A stretch of 64,000 bases of DNA from Terrabacter terrigena (lineage in GTDB: Bacteria; Actinomycetota; Actinomycetes; Actinomycetales; Dermatophilaceae). Made by a program: the position numbers and the translations under genes. The notes below the pieces were generated by a model that was not told the DNA's origin, did not search any database, and saw nothing but the letters and a program-made list of their open reading frames with translations. The DNA lies in the NCBI RefSeq assembly GCF_042676085.1, contig NZ_JBHTKH010000017.1, forward strand, positions 1 to 64,000, read 5' to 3'. Positions 1 through 8,433 of this stretch are shown here, in pieces. Each line of letters opens with the position of its first letter. Positions within the stretch are counted from its first letter, which is position 1.

Positions 1-162
1 CGGGGCGACGATCAGGAAGAAGATGAAGATCACGATCGCCGCCACCAGGGCGCCGATCTCCGGCCGGGCCAGCAGCCTGTTGGACAAGCCGAGGGTGACC
101 CGGTTGGAGGCCTCGGCGGGGGCCGAGGGTGACGGGTCCGTCTTGACGGGGGTGCTACTCAT
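1..162 (-). CDS. Sugar/inositol ABC transporter permease, N-terminal fragment
   Basis: Only the first 54 codons lie in the window; the gene runs off the left edge. The visible part has a Ser/Pro-rich cytoplasmic start (MSSTPVKTDP) and, after RPEIGALVAA, the first hydrophobic segment (IVIFIFFLIVAP). This is how RbsC/IatP-type permeases of the CUT2 carbohydrate family begin. It follows the substrate-binding protein gene by 76 bp on the same strand, so it should be the membrane channel of the same importer. Next to a full iol operon, the likely cargo is myo-inositol (inference). The ATPase gene is expected further left. Confidence 0.8.
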   Translation of the reverse strand, partial: MSSTPVKTDPSPSAPAEASNRVTLGLSNRLLARPEIGALVAAIVIFIFFLIVAP

Positions 163-182
163 GACAGCTCCAGTGCTGTTCG

Positions 183-232
183 GCAGGGGCTGGGGCCGCC
201 CCGGACGAGCTGGGAGGGCCCGCAGCCCCTGC
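183..232 (-). promoter_or_regulatory. Intercistronic stem-loop between binding protein and permease
   Basis: Perfect 10-bp arms GCAGGGGCTG (183-192) and CAGCCCCTGC (223-232) flank about 30 nt that contain a further GGGCC/GGCCC pairing. The hairpin sits in the only gap of this transporter operon, right after the binding-protein stop. Stem-loops here commonly protect the upstream message or partly terminate, so that binding protein exceeds permease. That role is inferred. Confidence 0.55.
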
Positions 233-238
233 AGGCGG

Positions 239-1237
239 TTAGCGAGTGTTCTGCTTGATGAACGGGAGGACCTGGGCGATGTTCGCCTTGTCGACGAAGG
301 AGGGGCCGGTCAGCACGGCCTGACCGCCGCCGAGGATGTTGCCGTTCTTCTTGAACAGGTAGAGCTGGGTGACCGCCATGTAGCCCTGCAGGTAGGGCTG
401 CTGGTCGATGAACCACTCGATCTTGCCGTCGCTGACCGCCTGGGCCGCGTCCGGGTTGGTGTCGAAGGTCCCGATCTTGACGGTCACCCCGGCTGTCTGT
501 GCCGCCTTGACCGTGTCGAGGGCCTGCGGTGCGCCCAGGGTGATGACCCAGTTGATCGAACTGTCCTGGGTCAGCTTCGCCTGGACCGCGCTGGTGACCG
601 CGGCATCGTCAGCGCCGTTGACCTGCAGGTTCTCGGTGTTCGGGAAGGAGTCCTTGACGCCCGCGCAGCGGTCCTCCAGGGCGACCGACCCGGTCTGCTG
701 GATGGTGCAGAGGATCTTCGTGGCGCCGGCGGCTGCGGCGCGCTTGCCCGCCTGCTGTCCGGCCAGCTTCTCGTTGGATGCGAAGTGCGTCAGGGCGCCC
801 GCCTTCTGGAAGAAGTCGAGGCCCGAGTTGAAGGTGTCGACGGGGATTCCGGCGTCGACGGCCTTCTTGATCGTGGGAATGAGCGCGTCGGGCGTGACCA
901 GCGTGGTCGCGATGCCGTCGACCTTGGAGTCGATCGCGTTCTGGATGAGGACCGCCTGCTTGCTGGCCTCCGGGTCCGACGAGTACTTGAGCGTGGCGCC
1001 GGTGTCCTTGGCGGCCTGCTGCGCACCGGCCTTGATGCGGTCCCAGAACGTGTCGCCCGGGGTCTCGTGCGTGATCATCGCGAAGGTGTAGCCGCTGTTG
1101 CCGCCGCCGCCTCCGCCGCCTCCCGTGGACGTCGTGCTGGGGGCGCCGCCGCCGCTGCAGGCGGTCAGGAGCAGGGCCGCGCTCGTGGCCATGCCGGTGG
1201 CGACGATCAGTCTCTTGCGAGTCCGAGTCGGAGTCAT
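239..1237 (-). CDS. Sugar (probably inositol) ABC transporter substrate-binding lipoprotein
   Basis: This 332-aa periplasmic-binding-protein type 1 protein would bind a sugar or cyclitol outside the cell and hand it to the permease encoded next door. The N-terminus is a lipoprotein signal (RKR, hydrophobic stretch, lipobox LTAC with Cys27), followed by a Ser/Thr/Gly linker with a run of eight glycines. The mature part shows the family pattern: a YTFAMITHETPGDTFWD start, NAIDSKVDGIATTLV, AVDAGIPVDTFNSG and GTFDTNPDAAQAV. It is transcribed divergently from the iol catabolic operon across a shared promoter region. Ligand assignment to inositol rests on context. Confidence 0.88.
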   Translation of the reverse strand: MTPTRTRKRLIVATGMATSAALLLTACSGGGAPSTTSTGGGGGGGGNSGYTFAMITHETPGDTFWDRIKAGAQQAAKDTGATLKYSSDPEASKQAVLIQNAIDSKVDGIATTLVTPDALIPTIKKAVDAGIPVDTFNSGLDFFQKAGALTHFASNEKLAGQQAGKRAAAAGATKILCTIQQTGSVALEDRCAGVKDSFPNTENLQVNGADDAAVTSAVQAKLTQDSSINWVITLGAPQALDTVKAAQTAGVTVKIGTFDTNPDAAQAVSDGKIEWFIDQQPYLQGYMAVTQLYLFKKNGNILGGGQAVLTGPSFVDKANIAQVLPFIKQNTR

Positions 1238-1625
1238 CGTTGATTCCTTTCGTTGCGTCGCGTGGCCCGGTCGCCGGAGTGACGCGACGATCTGTGACGG
1301 TTCTTCCGTCGATCAGAGATCTGGTTGTCCCGCGAGCGGTGCGGCGGGTCGTTGAGGGGCGTGTCATCGCCTGCTTCGAGACGACGGCGAGGGGCGGCGG
1401 CTGGTGACTGTCGACCTCCGCACTGGCTCCGCGTCGCGGTGGACATCGCTGTCGGTGCCCACAGGTCCCGGCGTCAGTGCCAGCGATTGGAGGATGCCTC
1501 CGCCGGTCGCGTCATGTCAAGAGATTGAGCAAACATAAGAATGTCCTAACATTTGCTTGACATCGCCACCGTGGTCGCTGGACGATCGGTGTCACCAAGC
1601 ACGAGACACCCGAGGGAGTGTGCAC
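1238..1625. other. Divergent intergenic region between importer and iol operon
   Basis: This 388-bp gene-free stretch separates the two divergent transcription units. The right half holds the AT-richer operator/promoter block described separately (1515-1586). A purine-rich ribosome site (GAGGGAG, about 1611-1617) precedes the iolG1 ATG. In the left half (1238-1490) I see no convincing gene, and open frames crossing it lack a ribosome site and family resemblance. Confidence 0.7.
1515..1562. promoter_or_regulatory. Divergent iol promoters with dyad operator
   Basis: Mirror-image -35 hexamers lie back to back: TGTCAA (1515-1520, TTGACA on the minus strand) and TTGACA (1557-1562). A GACGAT at 1581-1586 (18-bp spacer) could be the rightward -10. 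CATCCT read on the minus strand at 1496-1491 could be the leftward -10. Between the hexamers is a perfect dyad AATGT-CCTA-ACATT (1540-1553), which overlaps neither -35 but lies where one bound repressor would block both promoters. The block is strikingly AT-rich for this genome. No regulator gene for it is in view. Confidence 0.6.
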
Positions 1626-2630
1626 ATGCGCATCGGACTGGCCGGAGTCGGCCGCATCGGGGCGTTCCACGCCGAGACCCTCCGCGACCTCTCCGAGGTC
1701 GACGAGGTCGTCGTCGCGGACCTGGACGCCGACGCAGCCAAGGCGGTCGCCGAGCGACTCGGCGTCGGGTATGCCGCCTCGCCGGCCGAGCTGCTCACGC
1801 AGGGCGTCGACGGCTTCGTCATCGCCACCGCGACGCCCGGCCACGCACCGCTGCTGCGCCTCGGTCTCGAGGTCGGTGTGCCGACCTTCTGCGAAAAGCC
1901 CGTCGCCGCCACGCTCGACGAGACCATGGACCTCGCCAAGCTCGTCTCGCAGACGAGCACGCCGGTCCACGTCGGCTTCCAGCGCCGCTTCGACCGGGGG
2001 TACCAGCGGGCCCAGCAGGCGGTGGCCGCAGGTGAGCTCGGCTTCCTGCACAGCATCCGCGCGCAGACCCACGACCAGGCGCCACCGCACGCCGCCTACA
2101 TCCCGACGAGCGGCGGCCTCTTCCGCGACTGCTCGATCCACGACTTCGACATCATCCGCTTCGTCACCGGCCGCGAGGTCGCCTCGGTCTACGCCACCGG
2201 TGCCAACAAGGGCGCCGCCTTCTTCTCCGAGGCGGGCGACGTCGACACCGCCGCGGCCGTCCTCACGCTCGACGACGGCACGCTCGTCTCCCTCTCGGCG
2301 ACCCGTTACAACGGCGCCGGCCACGACGTACGCATGGAGGTCCTCGGCAGCGACGGCACCCTCGGCGTCGGCTACGACGACTCCCTCGCCGTCACGTCGG
2401 CCGAGCCCGGCGCCACCTACCCGGTCGGCCCGCGCCACTGGTCGTTCATGGAGCGCTTCCTGCCCGCCTACCGCGCCGAGCTGACCGCCTTCGCAGCCGT
2501 CGCCCGCGGCGCCCTGACCTCGCCGTGCACCGTCGGCGACGCCCTCCAGGCCTTCCGTGTCGCCGAGGCGTGCGAGCTGTCGCGCCGTGAGGGTCGGCCC
2601 GTGTCCCTCGACGAGATCCCGAGCCTGTGA
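1626..2630 (+). CDS. iolG: Gfo/Idh/MocA oxidoreductase, inositol 2-dehydrogenase type (first copy)
   Basis: This 334-aa NAD(P)-dependent dehydrogenase is expected to oxidise myo-inositol (or an isomer) to 2-keto-inositol. The Rossmann fold opens at residue 1 with MRIGLAGVGRIGAFHAE. The Gfo/Idh signature FCEKPVAATLDE follows near residue 97, then VGFQRRFDRGY near 119 and CSIHDFDIIRFVTG with the catalytic-type Asp/His. The ATG at 1626 is chosen because the glycine-rich nucleotide loop starts there and GAGGGAG sits upstream; an earlier in-frame ATG (1557) would add a non-conserved leader. First gene of the iol operon, 13 bp before iolC. A second paralogue ends the operon, so each may act on a different stereoisomer. 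Confidence 0.87.
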   Translation: MRIGLAGVGRIGAFHAETLRDLSEVDEVVVADLDADAAKAVAERLGVGYAASPAELLTQGVDGFVIATATPGHAPLLRLGLEVGVPTFCEKPVAATLDETMDLAKLVSQTSTPVHVGFQRRFDRGYQRAQQAVAAGELGFLHSIRAQTHDQAPPHAAYIPTSGGLFRDCSIHDFDIIRFVTGREVASVYATGANKGAAFFSEAGDVDTAAAVLTLDDGTLVSLSATRYNGAGHDVRMEVLGSDGTLGVGYDDSLAVTSAEPGATYPVGPRHWSFMERFLPAYRAELTAFAAVARGALTSPCTVGDALQAFRVAEACELSRREGRPVSLDEIPSL

Positions 2631-2643
2631 GGACGTCGCACCG

Positions 2644-3687
2644 ATGAGCACCCAACCCCCCACCACGGCCGGCCAGGCCACGCCGGCCGGCGAGACGGCA
2701 TACGACGTCGTCGCGATCGGCCGCACCGGTGTCGACATCTACCCGCTCCAGCACGGCGTCGGCCTCGAGAAGGTCCGCACGTTCGAGAAGTTCCTCGGCG
2801 GCAGCGCGACCAACGTCGCCGTCGCCGCAACCCGCCACGGACACCGCACGGCGCTCATCACCCGCACCGGGCACGACGCGTTCGGCCGCTACATCCACGA
2901 GGCGCTGCAGGACTTCGGCGTCGACGACCGGTACGTCACCGCTGTCGACGGGCCGCCCACGCCCGTCACGTTCTGCGAGGTCTTCCCGCCCGACGACTTC
3001 CCGCTGTACTTCTACCGCTACCCGGCCGCCCCCGACCTGCTCGTCGAGCCCGAAGAGATGCCGCTCGACGCGATCCGCGACGCCGGCGTCTACTGGTCGA
3101 CGGTCACCGGGCTGTCGCAGGAGCCGAGCCGCGCCGCGCACTTCCGCGGCTGGGCGGCCCGCGCCCGCCGCACCCACACGGTGCTCGACCTCGACTACCG
3201 GCCGATGTTCTGGTCCGACCCGGCCGAGGCGAGCGAGCAGGTCGGCAGCGCCCTCGACCACGTGACGGTCGCCGTGGGCAACCGCGAGGAGTGCGAGGTC
3301 GCCGTCGGCGAGACCGACCCGCAGCGGGCGGCCGACGCCCTGCTCGAGCGTGGCGTCGAGCTCGCGGTGGTCAAGCAGGGCCCCAAGGGCGTCTTGGCCG
3401 CGACGCGCGACGAGCGCGTCGAGGTGCCCCCGTTCCCCGTCGAGGTCGTCAACGGTCTCGGGGCCGGGGACGCCTTCGGCGGAGCCCTCTGCCACGGACT
3501 GCTCGAGGGCTGGGACCTGCGCCGTGTCCTCGAGTTCGCCAACGTCGCCGGGGCGATCGTCGCCAGCAAGCTCGAGTGCTCCACCGCCATGCCGACCTCG
3601 GCCGAGGTCGAGGAGCGCCTGGCCGGCGCGCACTCCCCCCAGGGCTCCCGCAACCCGTTCGCCGCCGTCGCCGAGGAGGCACGATGA
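2644..3687 (+). CDS. iolC: 5-dehydro-2-deoxygluconokinase
   Basis: This PfkB-family sugar kinase of 347 aa phosphorylates 2-deoxy-5-keto-gluconate in inositol breakdown. The N-terminal family motif FLGGSATNVAVAATRHG is near residues 50-66. The C-terminal ATP/anion-hole motif NGLGAGDAFGGA places Gly273 to catalytic Asp276. DIYPLQHG near residue 35 is characteristic of IolC rather than ribokinase. The start at 2644 follows GAGGAC. The stop overlaps the next start as ATGA, indicating translational coupling. Position between iolG and iolB supports the call. Confidence 0.9.
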   Translation: MSTQPPTTAGQATPAGETAYDVVAIGRTGVDIYPLQHGVGLEKVRTFEKFLGGSATNVAVAATRHGHRTALITRTGHDAFGRYIHEALQDFGVDDRYVTAVDGPPTPVTFCEVFPPDDFPLYFYRYPAAPDLLVEPEEMPLDAIRDAGVYWSTVTGLSQEPSRAAHFRGWAARARRTHTVLDLDYRPMFWSDPAEASEQVGSALDHVTVAVGNREECEVAVGETDPQRAADALLERGVELAVVKQGPKGVLAATRDERVEVPPFPVEVVNGLGAGDAFGGALCHGLLEGWDLRRVLEFANVAGAIVASKLECSTAMPTSAEVEERLAGAHSPQGSRNPFAAVAEEAR

Positions 3688-4610
3688 CCACCACGCACCC
3701 GCCCACGACTCCCGGCCTGGGTGCTGGTGTCGCGGTCGCCGACCTGACCGAGATCCGCGTGCGCGAGCCCGGGCGCATCGCGGCGGCCTGGGCCGCCCGT
3801 GAGCACCGCCCGCTCGTGGGCGAGGACGGCCGCATGCTCCTCGTGGCCGCCGACCACCCGGCCCGCGGCGCGCTCGGCGTGCGTGGCGCAGGGGCCGCGA
3901 TGGCCAGCCGCAGCGACCTGCTCGAGCGCCTCGTCACCGCGCTCGGTCGGCCCGGTGTCGACGGCGTGCTCGGCACGCCCGACGTGCTCGACGACCTGCT
4001 GCTGCTCGGCGCGCTCGAGGGCAAGGTCGCGATCGGCTCGATGAACCGCGGCGGCCTGCAGGGCGCGAGCTTCGAGCTCGACGACCGCTTCACCGCCTAC
4101 ACGGCCGCCGAGATCGCGGCCCGCGGCCTCGACGGCGGCAAGATGCTGACGCGCATCTGCCTCGACGATCCCGGGACCGTCGCGACGCTCGAGGCGAGCG
4201 CCCGCGCCGTCACCGAGCTCGCCGAGCGTCAGCTCATGGCGATGGTCGAGCCGTTCCTCTCGACGCGTGAGGGTGGGCGTGTGGTCAACCAGCTCGACCC
4301 CGACTCGACGATCAAGTCCATCCACATCGCCGCCGGCCTGGGCGCCTCCAGCGCGCACACGTGGCTCAAGCTGCCCGTCGTCGACGAGCTGGACCGGGTC
4401 ATGGACGCGACGACGCTGCCGACGCTGCTGCTCGGCGGCGACCCGCAGGGCGACCCCCACGACACGTACGCGTCGTGGGGTCGTGCGCTCGACCTGCCTG
4501 CCGTGCGCGGGCTCGTGGTGGGCCGCGCCCTGCTCTTCCCGCCCGACGGCGACGTCGCCGCGGCCGTCGACATCGCGGCCGGGCTCGTGCACGGTGGGAG
4601 CGCGGCATGA
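3684..4610 (+). CDS. Cgl0159-family (beta/alpha)8 protein, candidate aldolase of the inositol pathway
   Basis: This 308-aa protein belongs to a family found between iolC and iolB in actinobacterial inositol clusters and named after Corynebacterium Cgl0159. Visible landmarks are LLVAADHPARGALGV near residue 52, VDGVLGTPDVLDDLLLLG, GGKMLTRICLDDPGT and TLPTLLLGGDPQGDPHDTYAS. These resemble the class I aldolase (DeoC/FbaB/LacD-like) barrel layout. No IolJ-type class II aldolase gene is in the operon, so I infer that this protein splits the IolC product into malonate semialdehyde and dihydroxyacetone phosphate. That activity is inferred, not read from catalytic residues. It overlaps both neighbours by ATGA. 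Confidence 0.75.
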   Translation: MTTTHPPTTPGLGAGVAVADLTEIRVREPGRIAAAWAAREHRPLVGEDGRMLLVAADHPARGALGVRGAGAAMASRSDLLERLVTALGRPGVDGVLGTPDVLDDLLLLGALEGKVAIGSMNRGGLQGASFELDDRFTAYTAAEIAARGLDGGKMLTRICLDDPGTVATLEASARAVTELAERQLMAMVEPFLSTREGGRVVNQLDPDSTIKSIHIAAGLGASSAHTWLKLPVVDELDRVMDATTLPTLLLGGDPQGDPHDTYASWGRALDLPAVRGLVVGRALLFPPDGDVAAAVDIAAGLVHGGSAA

Positions 4611-5512
4611 GCTGGCACCACCCCTTCGGCAGCACGGCGCGAGACGGCTGGGACGTCGTCGTCGAGCCCGACGCGTCGGGCTGGGAGCACACCGGCCTGT
4701 ATGCCGGCCGCCTCGCCGACGGCGACGCCCGCACCCACGAGGCCGGGCGCCGTGAACACGTCGTCGTCCCCCTGTCGGGGTCGGTGCACGTCGCCGTCTC
4801 GGGCGCGGCGGGTGAGCACGAGGCGAAGCTCGCCGGCCGCTCCTCGGTCTTCGCCGGGGCATCCGACGTCGCGTACGTGCCGGCCGGGTCGTCCCTCACG
4901 GTGACGGCGGTCGGCGACGCGCGCGTCGCGGTCGTCTTCGCGGTCACCGAGACGGCCGAGGCCCGCTTCCCCTTCCGGCACGTGTCCGCCGACGAGGTGC
5001 CCGTCGAGCTGCGCGGTGCGGGCATCGCGTCGCGGGAGGTCCGCAACTTCGGCGTCCCCGGCGTGCTCGAGGCCGACTCGATCATCGCCTGTGAGGTCGT
5101 CACGCCGGGCGGCAACTGGAGCTCCTGGCCCCCGCACAAGCACGACGAGGAGCGGCCCGGCGAGGAGACCGCGCTCGAGGAGATCTACTACTTCGAGGTC
5201 GCCCCCTCGGCCGGAACGCCGGCAGCCGCAGCGACGGATCCCGTTGGCTACCAGCGCGTCTACGGCACGGAGCACCGCCCCATCGACGTGCTCGCGGAGG
5301 TGCGCGCCGGAGACGTCGTGCTCGTGCCGCACGGCTGGCACGGCCCGGCCATCGCGGGCCCGGGCTACGACATGTACTACCTCAACGTCATGGCCGGTCC
5401 CGGTGAGCAACGCGCCTGGCTCATCTGCGACGACCCCGCCCACGGCTGGGTGCGCGAGACCTGGCCCGACCAGCCCGTCGACCCCCGACTTCCCCTTGGA
5501 GGCACCCGATGA
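4607..5512 (+). CDS. iolB: 5-deoxy-glucuronate isomerase
   Basis: This 301-aa bicupin protein, the usual IolB length, isomerises 5-deoxy-glucuronate to 2-deoxy-5-keto-gluconate. It opens with MSWHHPFGSTARDGWD. It carries the family signatures GGNWSSWPPHKHDE near residue 167 and LEEIYYFEV, followed by VLVPHGWHGP near residue 247. The His/Glu residues of these motifs form the metal-binding cupin site. Coupled by ATGA overlaps to the barrel protein upstream and iolD downstream. Confidence 0.93.
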   Translation: MSWHHPFGSTARDGWDVVVEPDASGWEHTGLYAGRLADGDARTHEAGRREHVVVPLSGSVHVAVSGAAGEHEAKLAGRSSVFAGASDVAYVPAGSSLTVTAVGDARVAVVFAVTETAEARFPFRHVSADEVPVELRGAGIASREVRNFGVPGVLEADSIIACEVVTPGGNWSSWPPHKHDEERPGEETALEEIYYFEVAPSAGTPAAAATDPVGYQRVYGTEHRPIDVLAEVRAGDVVLVPHGWHGPAIAGPGYDMYYLNVMAGPGEQRAWLICDDPAHGWVRETWPDQPVDPRLPLGGTR

Positions 5513-7464
5513 CGCGTGATCTGCACGCCGGCGCAGGCGAGACCGTGCGCCTCACCGTGGCGCAGGCCGTGGTGCGCTTCCTGGCCAACCAGTGGAGCGA
5601 GCGCGACGGCGAGCGGCAGAAGCTCTTCGCCGGCTGCTTCGGCATCTTCGGCCACGGCAACGTCGCCGGGCTCGGTCAGGCGCTGCTGCAGAACGAGCTG
5701 GCTGACGGCGACGAGCACCTTCCCTACGTCCTGGCCCGCAACGAGCAGGCGATGGTGCACACGTCCGTCGCCTACGCGCGCCAGAAGGACCGCCTCCAGA
5801 CGTGGGCCTGCACGGCCTCGGTCGGCCCCGGCTCGACGAACATGCTCACCGGTGCGGCGCTCGCGACGATCAACCGGCTTCCCGTGCTGCTGCTGCCATC
5901 GGGCACCTTCGCGACCCGCGTCAGCGCCCCCGTGCTCCAGGAGCTCGAGCAGCCGTATGCCGCCGACGTCACGGTCAACGACGCCTTCCGCCCGCTGTCG
6001 AGGTTCTTCGACCGGGTGAGCCGGCCTGAGCAGCTGCCGTCGGCGCTCCTGGGTGCGATGCGGGTGCTCACCGACCCGGTCGACACCGGTGCCGTGACGG
6101 TCGCGCTGCCGCAGGACGTGCAGGCCGAGGCCTTCGACTGGCCGGTCGGGCTCTTCTCGCCACGCACGTGGCGGGTGGCTCGCCCGCTGCCCGAGGCCGT
6201 CGACGTCGAGGACGCGGCTGCGCTGATCCGCTCGGCGAAGCGGCCGATGGTCGTCGCCGGGGGTGGCGTGCACTACTCCGGCGCCGAGGAGGCGCTGCGC
6301 GCTTTCTGCGAGGCCACCGGCATACCGGTCGGTGAGTCGCAGGCCGGCAAGGGCTCGCTGCCGCACGGGCACCCGCAGGAGATGGGCGCCGTCGGCTCGA
6401 CCGGCACGACGGCAGCGAACGCGCTCGCCGCCGAGGCCGACGTGGTCATCGGCATCGGCACGCGCTGGAGCGACTTCACCACGGCTTCGCGAACGGCCTT
6501 CCAGGACAACGGAGTCCGCTTCGTCAACATCAACGTCGCACGCTTCGACGCGGGCAAGCACTCGGGGCTGTCGGTGGTCGCCGACGCCCGAGAGGCGCTG
6601 ACGGCGCTGACGGCCGCCCTCGAGGGGTATGCCGTCCCTGCCGACCACAAGGCACGTCAGGCCGCCCTGTGGGCCGAGTGGGACGCCGTCGTCGAGAGCG
6701 CGTTCAACCCGCCGACCGAGGTGACCGACAAGCTCGCCGACGGCCTGCTCACCCAGGGCCAGGTGCTGGGCGCGGTCAACGAGCTCACCGACCCGCGCGA
6801 CGTCGTCCTGTGCGCTGCCGGCTCGATGCCCGGCGACATCCACAAGCTGTGGCGGGTGCGCGACCGCAAGGCGTACCACGTCGAGTACGGCTACTCCTGC
6901 ATGGGCTACGAGGTGCCGGCGTCGATCGGCGTCCGCCTCGCCGACGCCTCGCGCGACGTCTTCGCCATGGTCGGCGACGGTGGCTACCTCATGATGCCGA
7001 CCGAGCTCGTGACGGCCGTGCAGGAGCGGGTCAAGGTGGTCGTCGTGCTCGTGCAGAACCACGGCTTCCACTCGATCGGCTCCCTGTCGGAGTCCCTGGG
7101 CTCGCAGCGTTTCGGCACGTCCTACCGGTTCCGTGGCGAGCAGTCCGGACGCCTCGACGGCGACGTGCTGCCCGTCGACCTCGCCGCCAATGCCAGGTCA
7201 CTCGGCGCGCACGTCATCGAGGTGCACTCGCTCGAGGACCTGCACCAGGCCATCAAGGAGGCCAAGGCGTGGCCGTCCGACGGCGGCCCGGTCGTGATCC
7301 ACGTCGAGACCGACCCGTTGGTCCACGCGCCCGACAGCGCGTCGTGGTGGGACGTGCCGGTCTCGGCGGTCAGCGACCTCGAGACGACGCAGACGGCATA
7401 CGGCGAGTACCTCGACCACAAGGCCACCCAGCGACCGCTGCTCACCCCGCCCAGCGCGGACTGA
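5509..7464 (+). CDS. iolD: 3D-(3,5/4)-trihydroxycyclohexane-1,2-dione hydrolase (THcHDO hydrolase)
   Basis: This thiamine-diphosphate enzyme of 651 aa opens the cyclitol ring to 5-deoxy-glucuronate. The order of domains is the family's: an N-terminal Pyr domain with the cofactor-activating Glu near residue 78 (LARNEQAMVHTSVAYARQ), a central domain (PMVVAGGGVHYSG) and a C-terminal PP domain. The PP domain has the metal/ThDP motif starting GDGGYLMMPTELVTA near residue 489 and ending at QNHGF. Length and the EYGYSCMGYEVP segment fit IolD better than acetolactate synthase. The start overlaps the iolB stop as ATGA. Confidence 0.94.
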   Translation: MTRDLHAGAGETVRLTVAQAVVRFLANQWSERDGERQKLFAGCFGIFGHGNVAGLGQALLQNELADGDEHLPYVLARNEQAMVHTSVAYARQKDRLQTWACTASVGPGSTNMLTGAALATINRLPVLLLPSGTFATRVSAPVLQELEQPYAADVTVNDAFRPLSRFFDRVSRPEQLPSALLGAMRVLTDPVDTGAVTVALPQDVQAEAFDWPVGLFSPRTWRVARPLPEAVDVEDAAALIRSAKRPMVVAGGGVHYSGAEEALRAFCEATGIPVGESQAGKGSLPHGHPQEMGAVGSTGTTAANALAAEADVVIGIGTRWSDFTTASRTAFQDNGVRFVNINVARFDAGKHSGLSVVADAREALTALTAALEGYAVPADHKARQAALWAEWDAVVESAFNPPTEVTDKLADGLLTQGQVLGAVNELTDPRDVVLCAAGSMPGDIHKLWRVRDRKAYHVEYGYSCMGYEVPASIGVRLADASRDVFAMVGDGGYLMMPTELVTAVQERVKVVVVLVQNHGFHSIGSLSESLGSQRFGTSYRFRGEQSGRLDGDVLPVDLAANARSLGAHVIEVHSLEDLHQAIKEAKAWPSDGGPVVIHVETDPLVHAPDSASWWDVPVSAVSDLETTQTAYGEYLDHKATQRPLLTPPSAD

Positions 7465-7495
7465 AACCCCTGGCCGACAAAGGAGTTCGCCCCTC

Positions 7496-8377
7496 ATGAA
7501 GCTCGCTCTCGACCCCTACATGTTCCGCGCGGCACCGCTGCTCGAGCTGCCCGCCCTCGTCGCCGAGCTCGGCTACGAGTGGATCGAGCTGTCGCCGCGC
7601 GACGACTTCATCCCGTTCTTCAACCACCCGCGCGTCGACGACGCCGGCGTGGCCGCGTTCCGCAAGGAGCTCTCGGCCGCGGGGATCGGCGTCTCGTCGG
7701 TGCTGCCGCTCTTCACGTGGAGCGGCCCCGACGAGGACGAGCGGCAGGCGGCGGTGCGCTACTGGAAGCGCGCCATCCAGATCGCCTCCGACCTCGGCGT
7801 CGACACGATGAACTCCGAGTTCAACGGCAACCCGCGCGAGGCGGCGGTCTGCGAGCGGCGGTTCTGGAAGTCGATGGAGGAGCTGCTGCCGGTCTTCGAG
7901 AAGGAGGGCATCCGGCTCGTCCTCGAGCCGCACCCCGACGACTGGGAGGAGGACGGCAAGCGCGCCGTCGACCTCATCCGCGGCATCAACTCGCCCAACG
8001 TCTCGTTCCTCTACTGCGCGCCCCACACGTTCCACCAGGGCAACGACTGCGACGGGATCATGGACAGGGCCGGTGACCTGCTGACGATGGTCCACGTCGC
8101 CGACGCCTACGACCACACCGCGTCATCAGGGCTGCGCTACATCGTCAACCCGCCCGGATCGCAGGTCACGGTGCACCAGCACCTCGACATCGGCCAGGGC
8201 GAGGTCGACTTCGACCAGTTCTTCCGCGGGCTCGAGCGCATCGGGTTCGACGGGATCGTCACCTCCTGTGTCTTCGCGTGGGAGGACCGCGCCCGCGAGT
8301 CGACCACCTACATGCGCGACACCATCCGCAGCTACCTCGACAAGTGGTCGACGCCGCCCACGTTCGTCTCCCCCTGA
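7496..8377 (+). CDS. iolH: IolH-type sugar phosphate isomerase/epimerase
   Basis: This 293-aa xylose-isomerase-like TIM barrel matches IolH. It begins MKLALDPYMFRAAPLLELP and contains SPRDDFIPFFNHPR, MNSEFNGNPREA (metal-ligand Glu) and LEPHPDDWEEDGKRAVDL. It ends with HQHLDIGQGEVDF and TSCVFAWEDRARES. IolH is conserved in iol clusters but its reaction is poorly defined. It probably acts on a keto-inositol or its downstream sugar. A clear AAAGGAG ribosome site lies 31 bp after iolD, so it is in the same operon. Confidence 0.87.
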   Translation: MKLALDPYMFRAAPLLELPALVAELGYEWIELSPRDDFIPFFNHPRVDDAGVAAFRKELSAAGIGVSSVLPLFTWSGPDEDERQAAVRYWKRAIQIASDLGVDTMNSEFNGNPREAAVCERRFWKSMEELLPVFEKEGIRLVLEPHPDDWEEDGKRAVDLIRGINSPNVSFLYCAPHTFHQGNDCDGIMDRAGDLLTMVHVADAYDHTASSGLRYIVNPPGSQVTVHQHLDIGQGEVDFDQFFRGLERIGFDGIVTSCVFAWEDRARESTTYMRDTIRSYLDKWSTPPTFVSP

Positions 8378-8433
8378 CGCCGGCCACCCGGCACACCTCC
8401 GCAGTTCGTCTGTCTCACCTCGAAGGACCCACC

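Noticed and set aside
23..1243. A 406-codon + strand frame opposite the binding-protein gene
   Set aside because: Its product is Arg/Gly/Leu-rich without any domain, whereas the minus frame gives a textbook lipoprotein and binding-protein pattern.
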